From CAVREM01 sp963728825 (lineage in GTDB: Bacteria > Acidobacteriota > Vicinamibacteria > Vicinamibacterales > CAVVIG01), in the NCBI GenBank assembly GCA_963728825.1, contig CAVSLA010000001.1, forward strand, positions 186,001 to 250,000: a stretch of DNA of 64,000 bases, written 5' to 3'. Position numbers and translations under genes: made by a program. The notes under the pieces are model-generated. The model was not told the DNA's origin. It ran no database searches and worked only from the letters and a program-made list of their open reading frames with translations. Below, in pieces: positions 7,592 to 17,311 of this stretch. Within the stretch, counting starts at the first letter, position 1. Every line of letters starts with the position of its first letter.

Positions 7592-9202
7592 ATGGCGAAC
7601 AGAATTTTCGGCATCATCGGCTGGCTCGGCACCGCCTTCGTGGTCGCGGCGATCGTGATCTGGGCGGCGACCCGGACGAGCCTCAACCTGCCCGCGCAGT
7701 GGGATCAATATCGCTACTACCTCGCCTGGGCCGGCCTGGTCTGCGTGCTGATCTACATGGCGAGCCAGTGGCGCGACGTCGCGGCCATGTTCCAGCGGCG
7801 GCAGGCACGCTACGGCACCCTCGCCGCAACCAGCGTCCTCATCGTGCTGGCGATCCTGGTCGCGGTGAACTACATCGGCAAGCAGCAGAACAAGCGGTGG
7901 GATCTCACCGAAAACAAGCAGTTCAGCCTCTCGGATCAGAGTCGCAACGTCGTCATCAAACTGGATGCTCCGCTCGAAATCATGGGCTTCATGCCGCCGG
8001 GCGATCAGCCGGTGGCCGTGAACACCTTCCGGGATCTGCTGCAGGAGTACGCCAATATTTCGGATCAGATCACCCTCGAGCTCGTCGACATCGACCGGAA
8101 CCCGTCAGTGGCGAGCCAGAACGAGGTGCGCAGCTACGGCGAGATCGTCATCCGGCATAAGGGCCGGACCGAACGCGTGACGTCGACCAACGAACAGGAC
8201 ATCACCAACGCGCTGATCAAGGTGATCAGCGGCGAGGCCCGCACCATCTACTTCACCCAGGGACATGGGGAGAAGGATCCGACCTCCAGCGAGGCGACCG
8301 GCTTCATGTCAGCGGCGGATTCGCTGAAACGCGAGAACTACACCGTCGAGAAGCTCGTCCTGGCGCAGCAGGGTGGTGTTCCGGACAACTCCACCATGGT
8401 CGTCGTCTCCGGTCCCAGGGTTGATTTCCTGCCTGGCGAGATCGAGACGCTCGAGAAGTATCTGGCGAAAGCCGGCAAGCTGCTGCTGCTGCTGGACGCG
8501 CCCGGGCCAGACGAGTCGGCGCTCCCCAACCTGTCGGGGCTGGCGCGCAAGTGGGGGATCGACGTCGGCAACAACCTCGTGCTCGATCAGACCGGCATGG
8601 GTCAGCTGTTCGGCGGCGCAGCCGAAACGCCGGTGGCCGCCAGCTATCCATCGCATCCGATCACCTCGCGACTCGATGTCATGACGGCGTTCCGAGTCGC
8701 GCGATCGGTCACGCCGGTCAGCGGCGGGAGCGATGGCCGGACCGCCCAGTCGATCGTGGAAACCAGCCAGCGCAGCTGGGCCGAGGCGGACTTGAAGTCG
8801 CTCTACGCGCGCAAGGCACCATCGCCGGATGAAGGGGCCGGCGACAAAGCGGGGCCGATCTCGATCGCCGCGGCGGTCTCAGCCCCCACGGGTGACGCCG
8901 CGCCGCCTGCACCAGAACCATCCACCGCGCCAAAGCCTGAGACGCGCGTCGTGGTGTTCGGTGATTCCGACTTTGCCGCGAACGTGCTGTTCGCGGCCGG
9001 CGGCAATCGCGACCTGTTCATGAACACGGTCGGCTGGCTGTCGCAGCAGGAGAACCTGATTTCCATTCGACCCAAGGAGGCCAGCGATCGGCGGCTGACG
9101 ATGACCGCAGCGCAGCAGAGCAACGTCACGTGGTTCTCGCTGCTCGTCGTCCCGGCGGCGATTGTCGCCACCGGCGTCTACAGCTGGTGGCGGAGGCGGT
9201 AA
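7592..9202 (+). CDS. GldG-like ABC transporter auxiliary protein
   Basis: The 536-aa protein has two or three N-terminal membrane helices (about residues 5-90). A long extracytoplasmic domain of the ABC-type uncharacterised transport family follows (YFTQGHGEKDP near 215, LLLLLDAPGPDESALPNL near 295), and a single C-terminal helix ends in YSWWRRR. An Ala/Pro-rich insert sits around residues 405-450. It is in the GldA/F operon and is thought to be a periplasm-facing accessory subunit. No enzymatic motif was recognised. Confidence 0.85.
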   Translation: MANRIFGIIGWLGTAFVVAAIVIWAATRTSLNLPAQWDQYRYYLAWAGLVCVLIYMASQWRDVAAMFQRRQARYGTLAATSVLIVLAILVAVNYIGKQQNKRWDLTENKQFSLSDQSRNVVIKLDAPLEIMGFMPPGDQPVAVNTFRDLLQEYANISDQITLELVDIDRNPSVASQNEVRSYGEIVIRHKGRTERVTSTNEQDITNALIKVISGEARTIYFTQGHGEKDPTSSEATGFMSAADSLKRENYTVEKLVLAQQGGVPDNSTMVVVSGPRVDFLPGEIETLEKYLAKAGKLLLLLDAPGPDESALPNLSGLARKWGIDVGNNLVLDQTGMGQLFGGAAETPVAASYPSHPITSRLDVMTAFRVARSVTPVSGGSDGRTAQSIVETSQRSWAEADLKSLYARKAPSPDEGAGDKAGPISIAAAVSAPTGDAAPPAPEPSTAPKPETRVVVFGDSDFAANVLFAAGGNRDLFMNTVGWLSQQENLISIRPKEASDRRLTMTAAQQSNVTWFSLLVVPAAIVATGVYSWWRRR

Positions 9203-9204
9203 CC

Positions 9205-10561
9205 ATGCGAGGGCTGAAGTCAACGCTCGCGCTGCTGGTCGTCCTGGCCGGGCTCGGCGCGTACATCTACTTCGTCAGCTGGCAACAGAATGACGGCGGC
9301 AGCGCCGCCTCGAACGAAAAGCGGGTGTTTCAGTCGGTCGAGTCCGGCGAAATCCAGGAGCTGACGATCAAGTCGGAATCCGGAGATCGGACCACGGCCC
9401 GGAAGGAGGGGGACGCCTGGCAGATCGTCGCCCCCATCCAGACGGCCGCCGCCGAATCGGAGCTCGCCGCTGCCACATCGGCGGTTGCCAACCTCGACGT
9501 CGTGCGGGTCGTCGACGAGAACCCGACCGATTCCGCTCAGTACGGACTCGCCACGCCGCGCGTCGAAGTCGAGTACAAGGCGGGGGCTGACCAGACCGCC
9601 GGCAAGCTGCTGCTGGGGGCGAAAACCCCGACCGGCGGCCACATCTACGCGATGAAGAACGACGAGAAACGGGTGTTCCTCGTCGCCGAATACCAGAACA
9701 ACTCCCTTAACAAGTCGACCTTCGAACTGCGCGACAAGAGCGTGATGAAGATCGAACGTGACAAGGTCGAAGGCGTTGAAGTCAACATCGCCGGCAAGGG
9801 TGCTTTCCAGTTCGCGAAGAAAGGCGAGGAGTGGAAGCTCACCCAGCCGCTCGGCGCGTCCGCGGATTTTGGCACGGTCGAGTCGCTGGTCGGGCGCGTG
9901 CAGACCGCGCAGATGAAGTCGATCGTGACCGAACAGCCGACCCCCGCCGAGCTCAAGAAGTTCGGACTCGAGCGGCCGGAGGTCGCTGTCACGTTGAACA
10001 TGGGCAGCGCCCGCGCGACGCTCGCCCTCGGCGCCAAGTCGGGGGACGATGCCCTCTACGCGCGCGATTCTGTCGAAGCCGACGGTCGTCACGGTCGAGA
10101 CGTCGCTCGCCGATGACTTGAAGAAACCGGTCGATGATTACCGCCGCCGCGAAGCCTTCGACTTCCGGGCGTTTACCGCCAATCGCGTCGAGCTGACGCG
10201 CGCCGGACAGACCGTCGTCTTCGAGCGGGCGAAGGGCGAAGGAGAGAACGCGCAGGACACCTGGAAGCGCGTGAGTCCCAATCCCGGGGATGTCGACAAG
10301 GCGAAGATGGACAGCTTCCTGGCCGGGCTGGCCGACATTCGCGCGACCTCTTTCACGCCGACCACCGCCAAGACCGGGCTCGATCGGCCGGCGCTCGACG
10401 TCTACGCGAAGTTTGAGGACAACAAGAAGGAAGAGCGCGTCACATTCGGGCAGAGCGGCAGCGATGTCTACTTCAGCAGGCCGGGCGAACCGGGCGCCGC
10501 CAAGGCGGAGCCCGAGAAACTCACCGAAGCGCTGAAGTCCCTCGACGAACTTTCCAAATGA
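9205..10561 (+). CDS. DUF4340 membrane-anchored protein, frame broken near 10070
   Basis: The start is ATG at 9205 (MRGLKSTLALLVVLAGLGAY), giving one N-terminal anchor helix and then repeated DUF4340-type beta-rich units in the periplasm (VFQSVESGEIQELTIKSES; LYARDS). The reading frame switches by +1 at 10066-10071 within GCGATTCTG. The second part (KPTVVTVETSLADDLKKPVD to SLDELSK) continues the family pattern. The total length is 3n+1, consistent with one extra base. DUF4340 genes usually follow gldG-like genes, as here, and are assumed to work with the transporter; the molecular role is unknown. Confidence 0.82.
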
Positions 10562-10562
10562 C

Positions 10563-12029
10563 GTGGCGGTGCGCCCCGTTCTCGTTGCGCTGACTGTCGC
10601 GGCCGCCGCCGCGTGCGGCGGCGCGCGTGCACCGTCCGCCGGGGCGCCCACTCCGACCACTGCCGCTCTCCGTGAGCTTGATCGCGGCATCGACGCCATC
10701 CTGAGTGAACCCGAGCTCCGGCGCAGCAGCTGGGGCATCGCGGTCAAGTCGCTGTCCAAGCAAGACACGCTCTACGCTCGCGATCCGCACAAACTGCTCC
10801 TGCCGGCATCCAATACGAAGGTCGTCACGTTGGCTATCGCGGCGGAGCGGCTCGGATGGGATTTTTCCTTCGAGACCGAGCTGGCGACCCTGGGCCCGAT
10901 CGATCGCGGCACGTTGTACGGCGATCTGGTCGTGACCGGCAGCGGCGACCCGAGCATCGACGATTGGGACGGCCGCGCGACCAGCCTGTTCCAGGGTTGG
11001 GCCGCCGAACTGCGTGGCCGCGGCATTACCGTCGTCACCGGTGGCGTGGTCGGCGACGACAACCGGCTGCCCGATGCAACGCCTGGCGCGGGCTGGGCCT
11101 GGGACGATCTGGATCGCAGCTACGCGGCGAGCGTCGGGGCGCTTCAGTTCAACCAGAACACCGCCCGTCTGAGAATCTCTCCCGGCGCGGCCGCGGGCGA
11201 CCCCGCGCTGATCACCATCGAGCCGACGGGCAGCGGCCTGGCCGTGCGCGGCGGCGTCCAAACGACGTCCGGCGAGCTTCCAGCAGCCGTCGAAACCCGT
11301 CGGGGCAATGCGAGTCTCGATCTGGAAGTCCGCGGCAGCGTTCCGCTTGGTGCTCCAGCAATCGTCCGCAACGTCTCGGTCCCCAACCCGACGCTGTACT
11401 TCGCCCGCGCCCTGCACACCGTGTTGCTGGCGAGCGGTATCGAGGTTCGCGGCGAGGCGATCGACGTCGACGATCTGTCGGAGCCCTCGATCGTCAACCA
11501 GCGCACCGTGATGATCAGGCATCGATCGCCCAGCTTGTCCGCGCTGGCGGTCACGATGATGAAGGTGAGTCAGAACCTCTTTGCAGAGACGATCCTGCAG
11601 GCCGCCGGCGGACCGGGAGCGGTTCGCACCACGCTGTCGACCTGGAATGTAGAAGATGGGACGGTGGTCGTCGCCGACGGCTCCGGCCTGTCGCGTTACA
11701 ACATGGCGACCGCCGAAGCACTGGTTACGATCCTGACGCACCTGTATCGCGACAACCGGCTGCGCGAGCCGTTCGAGCTGTCTCTGCCCATCGCCGGCCG
11801 CGACGGAACGCTCGGCGGCCGGATGGTGGGGACTGCGGCTGAGGGCAATGCCCGCGCCAAGACCGGCGCGTTTTCGAACGCGCGCGGGCTGACCGGCTAC
11901 GTTCGCTCGGCCGACGGCGAGCCGCTGGTCTTCTCGATTCTGGCCAACAATTTCGGCACGACACCCGACATCATCGAACGGGCCAGCGATGCCATCGTCG
12001 TGAAGCTTGCGGAATTTTCCCGCCGTTGA
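10563..12029 (+). CDS. dacB: D-alanyl-D-alanine carboxypeptidase/endopeptidase (PBP4, peptidase S13)
   Basis: The 488-aa exported penicillin-binding protein trims peptidoglycan cross-links in the periplasm. All three S13 motifs are visible: SxxK in LLPASNTKVVT (about residues 78-88), SxN in KVSQNLFAE, and KTG in ARAKTGAFSNARGLTGYV. The N-terminus (VALTVAAAAACGGA) is a signal peptide with a weak lipobox, so it may be lipid-anchored. The GTG start lies just after the DUF4340 stop, so it is probably the last gene of that operon. Confidence 0.92.
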   Translation: MAVRPVLVALTVAAAAACGGARAPSAGAPTPTTAALRELDRGIDAILSEPELRRSSWGIAVKSLSKQDTLYARDPHKLLLPASNTKVVTLAIAAERLGWDFSFETELATLGPIDRGTLYGDLVVTGSGDPSIDDWDGRATSLFQGWAAELRGRGITVVTGGVVGDDNRLPDATPGAGWAWDDLDRSYAASVGALQFNQNTARLRISPGAAAGDPALITIEPTGSGLAVRGGVQTTSGELPAAVETRRGNASLDLEVRGSVPLGAPAIVRNVSVPNPTLYFARALHTVLLASGIEVRGEAIDVDDLSEPSIVNQRTVMIRHRSPSLSALAVTMMKVSQNLFAETILQAAGGPGAVRTTLSTWNVEDGTVVVADGSGLSRYNMATAEALVTILTHLYRDNRLREPFELSLPIAGRDGTLGGRMVGTAAEGNARAKTGAFSNARGLTGYVRSADGEPLVFSILANNFGTTPDIIERASDAIVVKLAEFSRR

Positions 12030-12038
12030 CCGGCGGCG

Positions 12039-13529
12039 CTACTTGTCGAACTTGATCCCGGTTGGCGCGTTCAGCGGCGCGCCGAACATCTTGAGCTCCA
12101 CGATGAACGCATCCTGACGGTACCTGCCGCCCGCCTGGCCGCCTGAATCGATGCCGAGCGTCTTGTCCCAGTTCGACGTGAACAGCGCCCAGCGTCCGTC
12201 CTGCGAGACGATGGCGCGCGGCGTGTACCAGAACGAAAGCACCGCCGGATTGTCGTCGTTGGCCACATTGCTGCGGTGATGCGCGAATCGCCACACCGTC
12301 GCCCCCTGTCCCGTGAAGGCACGGTCGGTTTGAACGGCGATGATCTCCTCATCCCAGGCGCGCCACGGCGTGGTATTGATGCCGACTCGATAGTTTGCCG
12401 AAATGAACGGCACCAGCCGCGACGGCTCGGCGTTGGTCCACGACTGATGATCGGCCAGCGCAATCTCCTTTGGACTCAGCACGGGGTTGATCAGATCCGT
12501 GGTCGTGAACGGCGCCGCCAGCGTTCGAATCTGCCACTGCGCGGCGTCCCAGGTGGTCGTGGTACAGCAGTCCTGATTCGTGGTGTAGCCGTACCCTATT
12601 CCGTCGTGACCTGAGATGCGCGCCGCCAGCAGCGGCAGCGCCGTGAAGGTGTTCGTCGCCAGCGTCCACAGGTACGCGGGAGCCGCGCTGCGCGGGGGTT
12701 GTTGATCCATGGCAGGCGGATAGAGCATGACGTATTGTCCGCTCTTGTCCATGAAGGCATGGTGCAGCCGGAAGTTGAGTGGGATGTTGGTCGGCACGCC
12801 GTTGAGCGTCGAGGCCATCGTGTTCAGAACGTGGCGCGCACCAGGATTGCGACGTTCGAGCACAATCGCGTAATGATGCAGGCCTTGGGAGGCGCCTCCG
12901 AAAAACGCGCACAGCTTTTCGACCGCGCCGGCGCTCGCAGCGAGGCCTCCCACATAGGTCCCGGCGAGACCGCTGACCACGGTGTCAAGATTGAGGATCG
13001 GCGTATAGACGTTCTGCGAGAAATCGTAAGCCGTGATCGTGCGCAGATTGCTGCCGGCGCCGTTGTACACGCCGAACACAATCGAGCGGTCGACAAAGCT
13101 GAACTCAGGCTCGACGGCCGACCGCAGCAGCAACCCACCGTCGCCGACGCTCGATGGGTTGATCCGCGAGACGGTCATGGTCGTCCGATTGAATGCAAAC
13201 GGCACGACCGATCCGTCGGTGCTGATCACATAGAAGTACTCTCCGGTCGTGTTCCAGGCGTTCTGGTGCGAACCTGACGGCGAGCGGTACGATACGGCCA
13301 GCGCGTTGGGCCGCGTATTGGCGGCGGTGACGCGCAGCAGTCGAGAACCGAAGACCGTATCGGTGAATCGGCTGCCGGCCGCCGCCGGTGCCAACGTCGC
13401 CGGCTTGGGGCGCACCAGCCGATCGGTAATCGCGTTGTAGGTAACGGGCTCGCCCGACGACGCCGCCACTGTCGTCAGCGCTGCGGCGATCAGGGCAAGC
13501 CCGAGCACGTCAAGGGTTCGTGTCCGCAT
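12039..13529 (-). CDS. Secreted protein of unknown function, probably beta-propeller-like
   Basis: The 496-aa protein has a signal peptide (LGLALIAAALTTVAASSGEP). Repeated segments such as GEYFYVISTDGSVVPFAFN, RAIVSQDGRWALFTSNW and ATNTFTALPLL look like propeller blades with TolB/WD40-like spacing. A tail rich in QDAFIVELKMFG closes the protein. No catalytic motif was recognised. Its stop is 10 bp from the convergent dacB stop, and it lies 8 bp downstream of another secreted protein gene transcribed in the same direction. The two may be co-expressed, possibly acting on an extracellular polymer. Confidence 0.7.
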   Translation of the reverse strand: MRTRTLDVLGLALIAAALTTVAASSGEPVTYNAITDRLVRPKPATLAPAAAGSRFTDTVFGSRLLRVTAANTRPNALAVSYRSPSGSHQNAWNTTGEYFYVISTDGSVVPFAFNRTTMTVSRINPSSVGDGGLLLRSAVEPEFSFVDRSIVFGVYNGAGSNLRTITAYDFSQNVYTPILNLDTVVSGLAGTYVGGLAASAGAVEKLCAFFGGASQGLHHYAIVLERRNPGARHVLNTMASTLNGVPTNIPLNFRLHHAFMDKSGQYVMLYPPAMDQQPPRSAAPAYLWTLATNTFTALPLLAARISGHDGIGYGYTTNQDCCTTTTWDAAQWQIRTLAAPFTTTDLINPVLSPKEIALADHQSWTNAEPSRLVPFISANYRVGINTTPWRAWDEEIIAVQTDRAFTGQGATVWRFAHHRSNVANDDNPAVLSFWYTPRAIVSQDGRWALFTSNWDKTLGIDSGGQAGGRYRQDAFIVELKMFGAPLNAPTGIKFDK

Positions 13530-13537
13530 GGGTGTCC

Positions 13538-15844
13538 CTAGGGAATCTGCATGACGGCTCCGGTAATCGAACCGCTCATGCTAAGAATCGAGACGTTGAA
13601 GGCGAGAGGCGACGTCGGCGCCACCTTGCTGGTGTACACGACCGATCCATTCTTGAAGTACTTGACGAGGCCGTTTTCGACCGCGACTCGGAACCTGTCG
13701 CCGGCTGCAAACCGACCCTCGGCGCGGTAGACGTTCCGCTCGCGGATGTCCCATCCGCCATCCGGCCAGAAACTGAAGCTGTAGGCGATGTCGAGCGTGC
13801 CCGGAGCAGCGGTCGGACTGCCGAGGCCGGCATACAGCCGGTGCGCCGACGACGGGGTGAACTCGACGAACCCGCTGGCCGCGATCGTCTCCACGCTGAC
13901 GCCGCCCGCGGCGCAGCCACTGCACCCGGCCGTCTTGGTCAACCCGCCGGCTGAAACCGTGCTGTTGAGGATCGCTCCCCATGTGAATCCCCCGGATGGT
14001 GGCGGGGGCGGGGGTGGTGGCGGCGGCGGGGGCGCGGCGCTCTCGAGCAGGAGCGTTGCGTCGTTCCGAACCGCCCCGGGTGCCGTCGTCAGATAGCGCT
14101 GCGGCGACAATACGACCTGATCGATCGAAATGCCGTCCTCCCGCCCCTGCACGCGCATTCTCTGTGTGCCGGTCTGGGCAAAGTAGATGAGAGGGCCGAG
14201 TGCACCGAGGCCGTAGGCGTTGTCCTGCCAGCCCCAGCCCGAGACACCGCAGCCCGAACAATCCTCGAGAACATACGACGTCGCGGATGTCGAGCCGATG
14301 CGATTGATCGCGACGCCACTGGCGGTGACGCTGCCATTGAACTGAACGAATACCGAGTCGTTCGCCCAGTCATTGTTCTCCGCCTTGGCGCGCATCCACA
14401 GCCGGTACGGCACACCCGCATCAGCGTAGAACGTCAACTCGAAATAGTTGGCAGGCGACGCAAGCGGCGCTGTGAGTTTCGGTGCCCCGAGGTTCGGATG
14501 CCAGAGCCGTGCGCCCGCAGCCGCGGTCGCATCGGCAACCGAGCGCCACGCACCGGCGAGCGTCGCGACGCGCGCCGCATGGACGACGATTTCTCCCGCG
14601 GTCGGAGGCGGCGGTGCGGGCGCGTTGTACACGTTGACGGTCACCAGCGCTGACTGGCCGATATTGCCGGCGGCGTCGTAGGCAATCGCCCTCAGCGAAT
14701 GGTTGCCATTGCTGGAGCCGGTCGTATTCCAGGCGAACACGTAGGGAGATGCGGCCGCCGTTCCGACAACCGCCCCGTCGAGCAGCAGCTCGACCCGCGC
14801 AACCGCGCGGTTATCCGAGGCAGCGGCGACGACGGTTATGGCGGCACTGACGGTCGCAGCGGCGGCGGGAGACGTGATAGAAGCCACCGGCGGGATGGTG
14901 TCCGGCGGGGCTCCGGAGCCTGGATTCGGGTATTCGACGACGATCCCGTAATGATCGGAGGGCGCGGCAGTGCCGGGCGGGACCATGCCAAACCGTTGAA
15001 TCGACACCGGCAGGATGTTCCTGGACCACGCGTAGTCGATGCGTTTGAACGGATAGCCAGTCGGGTTCCCGCAACCGGCGCGGTTGGTCATGCCCGTGTA
15101 GCCCTCGGCCGAGCCGTTCAAGTAGTACCAGGCATCGGTAAAGTTGGCTGAGCGAAGATTCGTCAGCGGCGTGCTCAGCGGGGTGCCCGCGCAACTGGTC
15201 GCAGACTCATAAACGTTCAAGTCGCCAATCAGCACATGCGGCGCGCCAGCCGGCATCGTTGACATGAACGACACGGTCTGTTGCGACTGGGGGTTCATCA
15301 CCTCGGCGCCGCCGCCACCCCAGTGAGCGGTAAACACGTCGATGGAGTCCGAACAGGCTGCGTCGAGACAGACCCGCGTGCGGACCACCCACTTAGTGTC
15401 AGCGGGAGTAGCGGCGAGCGATGTGTCGAGCTGTACCCACTGAGCGGTCCCCACGAAGCCATGACGGGCAACGATCGAGACGCCGTTGCGATCCACGAGG
15501 GTCGCGGCCCAGCCGAGTGAAGCACGAACCCGCTCAGGCGCGCCGCACAACCACGCTTCACCCAGGCCAAGCGCCACGACGCGCGGGTCACTGGCGAGTC
15601 TGGCCAGTTCTTGGGGCACCAAGCCGACACCCCAGGCATTGAGGGGCTGCGTCGCATCCGTGCAGTTCGACGTGTCGGCGAAGAGGGCCGGGTGCCCAGG
15701 GAGTGCGATCTGCCCTTTGCCGGACTTGATGTTCCAGTAGGCGAGCTTGAAGGTCTGTGCGCTGACGGTACTGGCGACCAGAAGGCTGGCAAGCGAAAGC
15801 GCGCACACCAGTCTCCAGGTCCCTTGCGGAGTTTGATTTCGCAT
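13538..15844 (-). CDS. Secreted multidomain EEP-superfamily protein (nuclease/phosphatase fold) with Ig-like and carbohydrate-binding-like domains
   Basis: The 768-aa protein has a signal peptide cut after VSAQ (about residue 30). An endonuclease/exonuclease/phosphatase domain (about 31-310) shows LAYWNIKSGKG, GDLNVYES (metal and catalytic Asp/Asn) and APSDHYGIVVEY (catalytic Asp-His). Next comes a bacterial Ig-like domain (about 320-405, PVASITSPAAAATVSA), then a malectin/CBM-like beta domain (about 420-590), a run of about 12 prolines, and a C-terminal lectin-like domain (about 620-768). It is probably an extracellular DNase or phosphodiesterase; the substrate is not predictable. The upstream 207-bp gap is the most AT-rich intergenic stretch in the area and probably holds its promoter. 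Confidence 0.8.
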   Translation of the reverse strand: MRNQTPQGTWRLVCALSLASLLVASTVSAQTFKLAYWNIKSGKGQIALPGHPALFADTSNCTDATQPLNAWGVGLVPQELARLASDPRVVALGLGEAWLCGAPERVRASLGWAATLVDRNGVSIVARHGFVGTAQWVQLDTSLAATPADTKWVVRTRVCLDAACSDSIDVFTAHWGGGGAEVMNPQSQQTVSFMSTMPAGAPHVLIGDLNVYESATSCAGTPLSTPLTNLRSANFTDAWYYLNGSAEGYTGMTNRAGCGNPTGYPFKRIDYAWSRNILPVSIQRFGMVPPGTAAPSDHYGIVVEYPNPGSGAPPDTIPPVASITSPAAAATVSAAITVVAAASDNRAVARVELLLDGAVVGTAAASPYVFAWNTTGSSNGNHSLRAIAYDAAGNIGQSALVTVNVYNAPAPPPPTAGEIVVHAARVATLAGAWRSVADATAAAGARLWHPNLGAPKLTAPLASPANYFELTFYADAGVPYRLWMRAKAENNDWANDSVFVQFNGSVTASGVAINRIGSTSATSYVLEDCSGCGVSGWGWQDNAYGLGALGPLIYFAQTGTQRMRVQGREDGISIDQVVLSPQRYLTTAPGAVRNDATLLLESAAPPPPPPPPPPPPSGGFTWGAILNSTVSAGGLTKTAGCSGCAAGGVSVETIAASGFVEFTPSSAHRLYAGLGSPTAAPGTLDIAYSFSFWPDGGWDIRERNVYRAEGRFAAGDRFRVAVENGLVKYFKNGSVVYTSKVAPTSPLAFNVSILSMSGSITGAVMQIP
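14002..14040. repeat. GGC/GGG-rich tract encoding poly-proline linker
   Basis: A short low-complexity run within the secreted EEP protein gene. On the minus strand it reads as CCG/CCC/CCA codons for a linker of about 12 prolines between the carbohydrate-binding-like and terminal domains. Confidence 0.7.
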
Positions 15845-16051
15845 GGGCGGTGACTCCCTGTTTGTCGTGTGGGCGCGAGCCGCAGCGCCACGCGCCGTGG
15901 GGCAATGAGGATGCCACAGCCGTTCGCGAAAGCAACACCCGAATTACCGGAAAATTTGAGGGAAGCGGCGTGAAAAGCCGAGTTGTCTAGAAGTTGACGC
16001 TAACGAAGCTGTAATCTGACTCAACAATTATGAATTTGGATGAGTGCAAAC

Positions 16052-17311
16052 TCACAGTTCTGTATTGCCGAGCTCTGCTGAGCTTCGGCCGGCAGACCCG
16101 CCGCTGATGACATTTCGAGCCTCTGTGACCAGAATTTCCGGAGAGGCGGTCAGTCCTCCACCTTGAGCCAGATCCGCTTTGCCGCCGCCACGGCCCCCGA
16201 AACGTTTCAACAGGGCCCCGAGCAGCTTGTCTGCGGCGATGCCGGTATCGGGCGCTGCCGCCACGACGACGACGGAAGGCGTCTCTCGTGAAACGAGCAC
16301 AGCAATCCGTCCGGGCTGCGACGTCAGCTTGACCGCAAGCATCTTGAGCGATGCCATGTCGCCCGGGACGACCTGGATGACCGCGAGTCCCGACGCAATC
16401 GGCTCGGCGGCGGTATCGAACATGTCCCGCGCGCGATAATCGGCCAGCTCGGACTTGAGCGAAACGCAGTCGCGTTTGACCTCCTTGAAATCGCCCTGCA
16501 GACGGTCGATCGCGGGCCCAAGCTCACCAGGGAGAACCGACAACCTGCGAACCGCGCCTGCCAGCGCGTCGCGGAAGGATTGAAATCGGGCGAGCGTCCG
16601 GCTGCCGCAGACGAATTCCAGCCGCTGGCCACCCTTGAACCTCTCCCAGCCGGTCGCGGCGATGATCCCCACCGCCCCGGTGCGCGCCACGTGCGTCCCG
16701 CCGCACGCCGAGAGGTCGAAGCCTTCGATGTCGATGACTCTCAGGGTTCCCTGGCGGGCAGGCTCCTTGCGGAGCGGCAAGGTGGCGGCCTCCCCGGGCT
16801 CGACGAAGCGGATCGCCACCGGCCGGTCTTCCCAGACAATGCGGTTGGCCTCGGCTTCGGCGGCGGCGATTTCCTTGGCGGTCATCTCACGAGAAAGATC
16901 GATCGTGCAGATCTCGTTGCCCAGGTGAAAGCTGACGGTCAACGCGCCAAACAACCGATCCAGGGCGGCAGACAACAGATGCTGACCGGTGTGCTGCTGC
17001 ATGTGGTCGAAGCGACGCTGCCAGTCCACGACTCCGGATACCCGATCGCCAAGCTGCAGCTTCGCCGTGCTGCCCGACTCGTCGAGCAGATGGACGACGT
17101 CGCCCTCCTCGTCCTCGAAGACGTCGACGACCTGGAGCCGACTCGATCCGCTGCTCAGTGTTCCGGTGTCGAAGGGCTGACCGCCGGAAGTGGGATACCA
17201 CGCGGTCTGATCCAGGCGGACGGTGGTTCGAGGGCCGTCCCGGTCGACGCGGACGATTGACGCGTCGAACTCCCGTTTATACGGATCGAGGTAATAGAGT
17301 CGTTGGGTCAT
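16052..17311 (-). CDS. AlaX-like alanyl-tRNA editing protein with DHHA1-type C-terminal domain
   Basis: The start is ATG at 17311 (MTQRLYYLDPYKREFDASIV), giving 419 aa. The editing-site zinc ligands are complete: HTGQH (HxxxH) and CGGTH (CxxxH). An N-terminal beta-barrel (WYPTSGGQPFDTG) precedes them. The C-terminal third resembles the DHHA1 domain of AlaRS (RFGGRGGGKADLAQGGGL). The aminoacylation domain is absent. The protein should hydrolyse Ser or Gly mischarged on tRNA(Ala). Its ATG overlaps the sensor-kinase TGA by 4 bp, so the two are translationally coupled although functionally unrelated. Confidence 0.88.
   Translation of the reverse strand: MTQRLYYLDPYKREFDASIVRVDRDGPRTTVRLDQTAWYPTSGGQPFDTGTLSSGSSRLQVVDVFEDEEGDVVHLLDESGSTAKLQLGDRVSGVVDWQRRFDHMQQHTGQHLLSAALDRLFGALTVSFHLGNEICTIDLSREMTAKEIAAAEAEANRIVWEDRPVAIRFVEPGEAATLPLRKEPARQGTLRVIDIEGFDLSACGGTHVARTGAVGIIAATGWERFKGGQRLEFVCGSRTLARFQSFRDALAGAVRRLSVLPGELGPAIDRLQGDFKEVKRDCVSLKSELADYRARDMFDTAAEPIASGLAVIQVVPGDMASLKMLAVKLTSQPGRIAVLVSRETPSVVVVAAAPDTGIAADKLLGALLKRFGGRGGGKADLAQGGGLTASPEILVTEARNVISGGSAGRSSAELGNTEL

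Noticed and set aside
14002..14040. GGC/GGG-rich repeated segment considered as a regulatory or CRISPR-like repeat
   Set aside because: It is an in-frame poly-proline linker; no spacer-repeat pattern exists.
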